Positions 1-5,299 of a stretch of DNA of 6,263 nucleotides are shown here, piece after piece. The position numbers and the translations under genes are program-made. This DNA comes from Candidatus Babelota bacterium (lineage in GTDB: Bacteria > JAGOBX01), in assembly GCA_017999075.1 (NCBI GenBank), contig JAGOBX010000222.1, positions 1 through 6,263 on the forward strand, given 5' to 3'. Every line of letters begins with the position of its first letter. Position 1 is the first letter of the stretch. The notes below the pieces were generated by a model. The model was given only the letters and a program-made list of their open reading frames with translations. It was not told the DNA's origin and did no database searches.

Positions 1-1
1 C

Positions 2-157
2 GGCAGGTTTTTCTTCGCTCAAAACCGCTTCATTGTTTTCTTCAATCGGTTTCAGAATTTCAATGTGAGTCGGCTCTGGCAAATCTGAATTATCATCTGA
101 AAACTTTGGTTCGATTTTTTCTTCAATGTCGTATTCTGGAAACGATGGAATAACAAG
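2..157 (-). CDS. Partial acidic, Pro/Glu-rich protein fragment, both ends missing
   Basis: The minus strand is open from 157 down to the window edge, about 52 codons. From 130 downward it reads as a hydrophilic Glu/Asp/Pro-rich peptide starting DIEEKIEPKFSDD and containing LPEPTHIEILKPIEE, which looks like a disordered linker of a larger protein. The frame has no ATG, GTG or TTG between its upstream stop (158-160) and this peptide, so the N-terminus is missing, and the C-terminus runs off the window. The stretch is visibly richer in G+C than everything to its right. Plus-strand frame 1 is also open over the same bases, but its translation is Cys- and Leu-rich and does not look like a real protein. 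Function cannot be assigned. Which strand codes, and where this gene really ends near 126-157, is inference. Confidence 0.4.
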
Positions 158-1577
158 TCAATTTATTGAAATATTAAAAAATCCCGTGTTAACTGCAAAA
201 AAAATAACAGAATCCTATAAAATCGAATTTATTTTATGGCTGCTATCATTTTCTTTTTTTATTCCTTTATTTAATTTTAAAAAATTCTTTATAGTCGGAT
301 TATTTTTTGTTTTTTTTGCTTTGATAGAAAGACCGTATATTTTCATGAAAAATTTTTATTATTTTATGCCTATTGTGCCTGTGATATTCATTGCTTTTGT
401 AGATTCGATTAGAGTTATTGAAATTAAATTTAAACACAGCTGGCTTTATATTAATTTAATTTTAATAGCGATATTGATTTATTCAGCATATCCCTATATG
501 AAAAATTTCAGAATAATTACTGATACTTCGGAATATTTTGATTTTCATAATTATCCTGATGTAAAAAAAGTTTTGAATCTTGTTAAAAAAGAGCAAAGCG
601 TAATGACAACTACGCGATTTCATTATTATACTTCAAACAGAAAAATTGTTAGAAATTTACATTTGTACAATATAGTTGAAGATGTAATAATTCTCGATTT
701 TTCTGAACGCGACTGGTTTTTAATGGCTCCTTCCTCAAACCATAAAATGCTGGAAATAATTTTTATGAAAAAAATTTCAAAACTGATTGAAGACGAAATT
801 TTTGGAATAAAATTTTTAGAAAAAGATATTGTCCTGTTAGAAAAAAATTATAAAAATTATGAATATGAGAAAAACGAATTGTTTGATAAATTCGACGATC
901 GTATAAAAAAAAATCTTGTATATGAAAAAAAAGACAATATGATAAATGAAAATATTTTGATACCTGTGTATGTTCCGGACAATGAACCATACCTTATTTA
1001 CAACAATTCTATTAAAAAAATTTCGGGTGATATCATTATTTCATTTTATTTTAATTCAAAAGACAGAAATATAAAAGACATATACTATTCTCTCGAAGGT
1101 TCTTCTGACACCGGCGGATATGAGATTAAAACAACTTATGGTCAATCCATTTATATTTTAAATGAATTTATAAAGTTTAATGATTTGGAATTAAAGAATG
1201 GAATGAGAAAACTTGAAATAACTGTTCAATGCGAAAATGATTCATTATACAAAACTTCAATTCCGATTTTATTTGATCTGACTCCTCCGGATTTAAAAAT
1301 TGAAAACAGCAATATTTTTTATGAAGATAGTTCTCCTGTTGAAATAAAAGTAGAATTATATGATGGGAAAATCAAATACCTTACTTCCTGTATGATGAAA
1401 AATGAAAATCCTTTTGCAGATAAATTGTTTAATAAAACTAATGATATGGCATATCCGGTGTTTCTACATTATCAATTAAAATCAAAAGGAAATTTATGCA
1501 TTAAAAAAGAAAAAGTAATGAAGATTATCGCTTCAGATATTGCCGGAAACATAACTGAAATATTGCTTAACCAATAA
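126..1577 (+). CDS. DUF2079-like membrane protein with C-terminal Ig-like extension, 5'-truncated
   Basis: This is the C-terminal part of what looks like a DUF2079-family polytopic membrane protein, a family of unknown function whose architecture resembles membrane glycosyltransferases. Hydrophobic segments lie at residues 33-50, 54-68, 78-95 and 105-122. Residues 12-95 resemble the family core (ILKNP, then FYYFMPIVPVIFIAF). Residues 143-240 resemble its soluble region: a TTTRFHYYTSNRKIV strand, VEDVIILDFSERDWF, then FGIKFLEKDIVLLEKN. Residues 275-483 are an added beta-rich part with FDLTPP (383-388) and ASDIAGN (469-475), wording typical of bacterial Ig-like repeats. The ATG at 126 has no Shine-Dalgarno sequence and lies at the edge of unrelated minus-strand sequence. 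Several N-terminal membrane segments normal for the family are absent, so the true gene probably began upstream of a breakpoint. The family call is by memory of motifs and moderately sure. It probably shares a transcript with the next gene, 18 bases on. Confidence 0.62.
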   Translation: MSYSGNDGITSQFIEILKNPVLTAKKITESYKIEFILWLLSFSFFIPLFNFKKFFIVGLFFVFFALIERPYIFMKNFYYFMPIVPVIFIAFVDSIRVIEIKFKHSWLYINLILIAILIYSAYPYMKNFRIITDTSEYFDFHNYPDVKKVLNLVKKEQSVMTTTRFHYYTSNRKIVRNLHLYNIVEDVIILDFSERDWFLMAPSSNHKMLEIIFMKKISKLIEDEIFGIKFLEKDIVLLEKNYKNYEYEKNELFDKFDDRIKKNLVYEKKDNMINENILIPVYVPDNEPYLIYNNSIKKISGDIIISFYFNSKDRNIKDIYYSLEGSSDTGGYEIKTTYGQSIYILNEFIKFNDLELKNGMRKLEITVQCENDSLYKTSIPILFDLTPPDLKIENSNIFYEDSSPVEIKVELYDGKIKYLTSCMMKNENPFADKLFNKTNDMAYPVFLHYQLKSKGNLCIKKEKVMKIIASDIAGNITEILLNQ

Positions 1578-1595
1578 AGGTTTGACAGAATTATT

Positions 1596-2585
1596 ATGAT
1601 TTGTTTAATAATTAAAAACAAAAAATTGCAAAAAATTAAAAATATTTTTTTTATAATTTTTTTGATTGTAAATATTTTTGATTTTTGTTACAGTTCAGAA
1701 TTTTTGACCAGCAATTCAATGCCTGCAGCAATTCTTTCAGCAAATAAGACAAAAGCATTGATTGGCGACACGATAGTTTTAAAATTAAATATAAAATTCG
1801 CTGAAAACATAGATGAAATCAATCCTGTGTTTCCTGAAAAAAAAATAGGTGTTTTTGATATTTACGATATTCAAACTGTATATGAATCAAAAACGTCGAA
1901 AACATTCACAATTGTAATTGCTCCATTTCATATTTCTGAAACAAGTGCAGTTATACCTCCGATAAATGTTGAATACAAGAACAAAGACAATAGAAAAACC
2001 GGCGTTATTAGTTCGAACAGCATTCAAATTGAACTTGAAGACATTAAATTTGACTCTAAAAAATGGATTAAAAACCTGGAAAAACCTGTATTAAAAAAAT
2101 ATGATTATTCTGGAATTATTGTTGTTTTAACAATAATTTTTATTCTGATTTTTTTTGTCATAATGGTAAGATATATTTTAAAAAAAAGAATGGGAATCGA
2201 AAAAAAATATTCTTATCCCGAAGAAGAATACAGTACAGACAAAATAATAGAGTTATGTATTAAGGAACTTGAAAAAATAAAAAATAGGCGGGTAATGGAT
2301 ATATCAGACTATAAACTTGCGGCATTTGACCTGTCATTTTTATTGAGAAAATTATTAAGTGGTTTTTTTAAGACTGATTGTATGGAATTATCAAATTCTG
2401 AACTGAAAATTAAGTTTGAACAATATTCGTTTTCAAAAAAATATTTGTTTTTTGAAATATTGGATGAACTTGAAACCATAAAATTTTCTTCAAATTTTAG
2501 TGCAGACACTGTTAAAATTAAACAGATTTTTGATAATTCATTTATTGCAATCAGTTCTTTAAAAGGCATAAAAAATGAAAGCTGA
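1596..2585 (+). CDS. BatD-like membrane protein with DUF4381-like cytoplasmic tail
   Basis: This predicted envelope protein has a basic N-terminus (KNKKLQKIKN), a signal or anchor segment at residues 17-30, and a beta-rich extracytoplasmic domain at about 43-150. A single membrane helix follows at 173-193, then a basic stop-transfer stretch (KKR) and a helical cytoplasmic domain at 210-325. The external domain starts in BatD fashion (LSANKTKALIGDTIVLKLNI) and has the later strands TFTIVIAPFHISETSAVIPP. The tail (LAAFDLSFLLRKLL, then MELSNSEL, then ELETIKFS) resembles the C-terminal region of DUF4381/BatD proteins. In other bacteria such proteins usually sit beside MoxR ATPases, DUF58 and von Willebrand proteins. 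None is present here, so it is either an orphan or split from its partners. The first in-frame start after a stop is the ATG at 1596. The only purine-rich site, AAAGG at 1576-1580, is 15 bases away and weak, so translation may be coupled to the gene before. Confidence 0.6.
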   Translation: MICLIIKNKKLQKIKNIFFIIFLIVNIFDFCYSSEFLTSNSMPAAILSANKTKALIGDTIVLKLNIKFAENIDEINPVFPEKKIGVFDIYDIQTVYESKTSKTFTIVIAPFHISETSAVIPPINVEYKNKDNRKTGVISSNSIQIELEDIKFDSKKWIKNLEKPVLKKYDYSGIIVVLTIIFILIFFVIMVRYILKKRMGIEKKYSYPEEEYSTDKIIELCIKELEKIKNRRVMDISDYKLAAFDLSFLLRKLLSGFFKTDCMELSNSELKIKFEQYSFSKKYLFFEILDELETIKFSSNFSADTVKIKQIFDNSFIAISSLKGIKNES

Positions 2586-2626
2586 TTATTTTATTCAACT
2601 TATTTTTTGAATTTTCAAATATCATA

Positions 2627-2654
2627 TTGACTTTACTTAAATTGTTATTAAAAT
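2627..2654 (+). promoter_or_regulatory. Predicted sigma70-type promoter upstream of ugd
   Basis: TTGACT (2627-2632) and TAAAAT (2649-2654) are separated by 16 bases. This is close to the TTGACA/TATAAT consensus and lies in the only substantial intergenic stretch (2586-2739). Transcription would start near 2661 and drive ugd and the genes after it. In such AT-rich DNA matches to a -10 box are common, but a good -35 at correct spacing in the right place makes it credible. The predicted start lies upstream of the hairpin at 2671-2703. Confidence 0.5.
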
Positions 2655-2670
2655 AAATTAGTTTTTTAAT

Positions 2671-2715
2671 AAAATAACAGGATTTTAAAAATCCCGTTGT
2701 TTTAATTTTGTTTTT
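2671..2715 (+). terminator. Hairpin with T-rich tail (rho-independent terminator or leader attenuator)
   Basis: The arms 2671-2684 (AAAATAACAGGATT) and 2690-2703 (AATCCCGTTGTTTT) pair over 14 positions with one U-G wobble and one A-C mismatch, around a 5-base loop. A T-rich run (TTTT AATTTTG TTTTT) follows. It would end the transcript of the membrane-protein genes. It lies downstream of the predicted ugd promoter, so it could also act in the ugd leader. The stem is AT-rich with few G-C pairs, so its strength is uncertain. Confidence 0.55.
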
Positions 2716-2739
2716 CAAATCGTAGGGGGATATATTGAA

Positions 2740-4062
2740 ATGAAAAAAGTTTGCGTTATTGGATCGGGATATGTAGGTCTTGTTGCCGGCGCATGTATTT
2801 CAGAACTCGGAGCTACAGTAATATGCGTAGATAAAGATAAAGATAAAATTGAAAAACTTAAAAAAGGAATAATCCCGATTTATGAACCTGGTCTTTCTGA
2901 ACTTGTAGAAAGAAATGTAGAGGAAAAACGGCTTTATTTCACCAATAATCTGAAAGAATCTGTAAAAGAATCTGAAATAATATTTATTGCAGTAGGAACA
3001 CCTCCTCAAGAAGATGGTTCGACTGATTTAAATCATGTTTTAAATGCTGCTCAGGATATAGCAGAAAGCATGAACGGTTATAAAATAATTGTTATAAAAA
3101 GCACTGTTCCTGTCGGAACATCGGATCTTGTAAAAAAGAAAATAAAATCAATAACCAGCATAAAATTTGATATAGTTTCAAATCCTGAATTTTTGAAAGA
3201 AGGAGATGCAATAAAAGATTTTATGCGGCCTGACAGAATAGTTATAGGTGTAGGCAATGAAAAAACTGCTGATATAATGAAATCCTTATATTCGCCTCTT
3301 GTTAGAACGGGTGCTCCGATTATTGTGATGGATAATAAAAGCGCAGAAGTGACCAAATATGCCTCAAACGCATTGCTTGCTACCAAAATATCATTTATGA
3401 ATGAAATAGCAAATTTTTGTGAAAAAGTCGGGGCTGACGTTTCGCTTGTCAGGGCAGGCGTAGGTTCTGACAGCAGAATAGGAAAAAGTTTTTTATTTCC
3501 AGGATGCGGATATGGGGGGAGCTGTTTTCCTAAAGACATAAAAGCTCTGATTAAGACAGCCGAAGAACATGGAATAAAAATGAAAGTAATAAATTCTGTG
3601 GAAGAAGTTAATGATGAACAGAAAAAAATTATGATCCCGAAAATAGAATCTGAATTGGGTAAAGACTTATCTAAAAAACATATAGCTATCTGGGGATTGT
3701 CTTTTAAAGCAAGAACCGATGATATGCGTGAAGCCTCATCCATAGTTATCATAAAAGAATTATTGAACCGCGGCGCAAAAATATGCGCGTATGATCCTGA
3801 AGCAATTGGAGAAGCAAAAAAAATATTCAAAAATCAAATTGCCTATGCTGAAAATCAGTATGAAGCCATTAAAAATGCAGATTGTCTTGTGATTGTAACT
3901 GATTGGAATGAATTCCGGCAGCCTGATTATGACAGAATGCAGAAACTTTTAAAAAATAAGATGATATTTGACGGCAGAAATCTTCTGGATATTGAAGAGT
4001 TAAAATCCAGAAATTTTACTTACTACAGTATCGGGTTGAAACCTGTTATAGCAGCAAGATAA
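2740..4062 (+). CDS. ugd: UDP-glucose 6-dehydrogenase
   Basis: This cytoplasmic enzyme oxidises UDP-glucose to UDP-glucuronate with two NAD+, giving precursors for capsule, exopolysaccharide and LPS sugars. At 440 residues it has the usual family length and appears intact. The N-terminal Rossmann fold has GSGYVG (8-13) and acidic D31 closing strand 2, followed by YEPGL (48-52) and VGTPP (85-89). KSTVPVG (120-126) and NPEFLKEGDA (148-157) contribute to the active site. The central domain has TKYASN with K206 and N210, and GCGYGGSCFPKD (255-266) with catalytic C262 and D266. The C-terminal UDP-binding domain holds WGLSFKARTDDMREA (318-332) and YDPEA (351-355). The start is fixed by a strong Shine-Dalgarno AGGGGGA at 2724-2730, 9 bases before the ATG. 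It is the first gene of the downstream unit. GDP-mannose dehydrogenase is related, but the motif set favours UDP-glucose. Confidence 0.95.
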   Translation: MKKVCVIGSGYVGLVAGACISELGATVICVDKDKDKIEKLKKGIIPIYEPGLSELVERNVEEKRLYFTNNLKESVKESEIIFIAVGTPPQEDGSTDLNHVLNAAQDIAESMNGYKIIVIKSTVPVGTSDLVKKKIKSITSIKFDIVSNPEFLKEGDAIKDFMRPDRIVIGVGNEKTADIMKSLYSPLVRTGAPIIVMDNKSAEVTKYASNALLATKISFMNEIANFCEKVGADVSLVRAGVGSDSRIGKSFLFPGCGYGGSCFPKDIKALIKTAEEHGIKMKVINSVEEVNDEQKKIMIPKIESELGKDLSKKHIAIWGLSFKARTDDMREASSIVIIKELLNRGAKICAYDPEAIGEAKKIFKNQIAYAENQYEAIKNADCLVIVTDWNEFRQPDYDRMQKLLKNKMIFDGRNLLDIEELKSRNFTYYSIGLKPVIAAR

Positions 4063-4068
4063 ATTATT

Positions 4069-4075
4069 GGAGAAG
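4069..4075 (+). promoter_or_regulatory. Shine-Dalgarno supporting the TTG start of trmB
   Basis: GGAGAAG lies in the 17-base gap after ugd and ends 4 bases before the TTG at 4080 (7 bases counted from its GGAG). No ATG lies near the beginning of the frame, and the protein from TTG opens with a typical short basic N-terminus (AGRYRART). This makes TTG the likely start. Confidence 0.7.
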
Positions 4076-4079
4076 ACAA

Positions 4080-4748
4080 TTGGCAGGAAGATACAGAGCG
4101 CGCACTAAAATTGAAAATATTAATGTTGGCGTTTATTATGCCGATCAAAATTCGTTAGAGAATGAATTAATCGATAAATGCAAAGATATTTTTTATACGA
4201 ACGCAGCTGTTAAAAATGAACTTGAAATAGGATGCGGAAATGGTCATTTTATAGCAAAAAAAGCTGCTGAAAATCCGTCAGTGTATTATTTTGCCAATGA
4301 AATTAAATTTAAGATTATAGTAAAAGCCATTCAGAAAATTTACAATAATAAACTTAACAACGTATTTTTTTTGAGAGGGGATATAGCTTTTTTTATAAAA
4401 TTAATACCGGATTGTTTTTTAAATGCAATATACATAAATTTCCCTGATCCATGGCTTAAAAACAGGTATAGAAAACGCAGAATAATAAACCAGGAAAATC
4501 TTAGTATATTTCATTCGAAACTTTCGGAATCGGGTGAAATTTTTTTTGTTACTGATAACACGGATTATTTAAACTATTCCATAGAACAATTTAAATTAAG
4601 CGGTTTTTTTGAACCTGTTTTCGAAAACTTCGGTTATTCGGAAAAATTGGATAATTATCCGCAGACTTTGTATGAAACGATTTTTAGAAAACAAAATATA
4701 CCGGTATATTACACGGTATATTCTAAAAAAAACAGGACAATACAATGA
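4080..4748 (+). CDS. trmB: tRNA (guanine-N7-)-methyltransferase, TrmB
   Basis: TrmB transfers a methyl group from S-adenosylmethionine to N7 of G46 in the tRNA variable loop, in the cytoplasm. The 222-residue protein has the class I methyltransferase fold. The SAM-binding loop is LEIGCGNGHF (48-57), the acidic end of strand 2 is NE (73-74), and RGD (99-101) follows. The family signature FPDPWLKNRYRKRRI lies at 121-135, TDNTDY at 158-163, and the C-terminal YETIFRKQ at 198-205 with the conserved Thr (T200). In most homologues the signature has His where this protein has Tyr130, a mild departure. The start codon is TTG with a good ribosome site. The gene follows ugd by 17 bases, and its TGA overlaps the ATG of lptE (ATGA), so it is translated within the same unit. 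Confidence 0.9.
   Translation: MAGRYRARTKIENINVGVYYADQNSLENELIDKCKDIFYTNAAVKNELEIGCGNGHFIAKKAAENPSVYYFANEIKFKIIVKAIQKIYNNKLNNVFFLRGDIAFFIKLIPDCFLNAIYINFPDPWLKNRYRKRRIINQENLSIFHSKLSESGEIFFVTDNTDYLNYSIEQFKLSGFFEPVFENFGYSEKLDNYPQTLYETIFRKQNIPVYYTVYSKKNRTIQ
4695..4710. repeat. Perfect 16-base palindrome near the trmB 3' end
   Basis: AATATACCGGTATATT is its own reverse complement, and its right part CGGTATATT recurs at 4714-4722. Both copies lie inside the trmB reading frame, where they encode part of IPVYYTVYS, 20 to 50 bases ahead of the lptE start. It could be a protein-binding site or chance in AT-rich coding DNA. No function can be shown. Confidence 0.45.
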
Positions 4749-5299
4749 AAACAGGATTATTTTCTTATTTAATTTTAAGCGTAATTATGAGTGTTTTATT
4801 ATTTTTAGGAGGTTGTTCCACTTTTCCAAAAGATGAAAACCAGAAATTTTCAAGACAAATAGAAATATACGTACCTATTTTTAAAAATAATACGTATAAA
4901 CCGGGAATAAATGAAATGCTTACAGATTGCGCAATAAATATTATGACATCTTCTGATTTTTTAAAACCAGTAAATAAGGATGATGCGGAATTTTCTGCTG
5001 CATGTGAAGTTATTTCATACGGAGTAACCTCCAAGATACTTGATTATTCAGATGTTTCTCAAATGAACAGACTCGATATTACTATACGGGTTTTTTTGTC
5101 GGAAAAAGACAATTCCGGGAATTTTTCTGAAGTTTCAAAATTTGATGTTTCAGCGTTTTCTAATTTCAGCGAAACAGGCATTTCTCCCGAACTTGAAAAA
5201 GATGCAGCGTCTAAATTATACAAGATTATTTCAATTAAATTAATTGATAAATTAAAAAAAAATATTTATGACAGAACAAAAACCAAAACTGAAAATTAA
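4745..5299 (+). CDS. lptE: LPS-assembly outer-membrane lipoprotein, LptE-like
   Basis: LptE is an outer-membrane lipoprotein that plugs the LptD barrel and helps insert lipopolysaccharide into the outer leaflet. The 184-residue protein starts with a lipoprotein signal peptide: hydrophobic stretch at residues 7-22, lipobox LGGC with lipidated C24. The family-typical motif VPIFKNNTYKPG follows at 43-54, then the DAEF strand and a region with alternating beta strands (YGVTSKILDYSD, then LDITIRVFLSEKD). A C-terminal helix (ASKLYKIISIKLIDKLKK) is also normal. A Shine-Dalgarno AGGA (4734-4737) lies 7 bases before the ATG, which overlaps the trmB stop. The order lptE then holA is a common bacterial arrangement, which supports both calls. 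LptE sequences diverge strongly, so the assignment rests on the lipobox, the VPIF motif and context. No other Lpt gene is in the window. Confidence 0.78.
   Translation: MKTGLFSYLILSVIMSVLLFLGGCSTFPKDENQKFSRQIEIYVPIFKNNTYKPGINEMLTDCAINIMTSSDFLKPVNKDDAEFSAACEVISYGVTSKILDYSDVSQMNRLDITIRVFLSEKDNSGNFSEVSKFDVSAFSNFSETGISPELEKDAASKLYKIISIKLIDKLKKNIYDRTKTKTEN

Noticed and set aside
1-153. Plus-strand open frame at the left edge, frame 1
   Set aside because: Its translation is Cys/Leu/Phe-rich and unlike a normal protein, while the complementary strand gives a coherent acidic linker. It ends at a TAA without reaching the membrane-protein frame.
763-990. Minus-strand open frame within the DUF2079-like gene
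   Set aside because: It is antisense to coding sequence, with a Phe/Tyr/His-rich translation typical of the reverse strand of Lys/Glu-rich AT-rich genes.
2607-2618. Small inverted repeat TTGAA-TT-TTCAA after the BatD-like gene
   Set aside because: Five-base A/T-rich arms with a two-base loop are too weak for a terminator and are expected by chance here.
3078-3830. A 250-codon open frame on the minus strand inside ugd
   Set aside because: It is exactly antisense to a strongly supported, motif-rich ugd, has a Ser/Phe-rich translation without recognisable domains and no ribosome site. It is a shadow of codon bias.
4609-4836. A 75-codon plus-strand frame spanning the trmB-lptE junction
   Set aside because: It overlaps two well-supported genes in another frame, and its translation has no recognisable features.
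4765-5034. Minus-strand open frame within lptE
   Set aside because: It lies opposite a gene with a lipobox and family motifs, and has no independent evidence.
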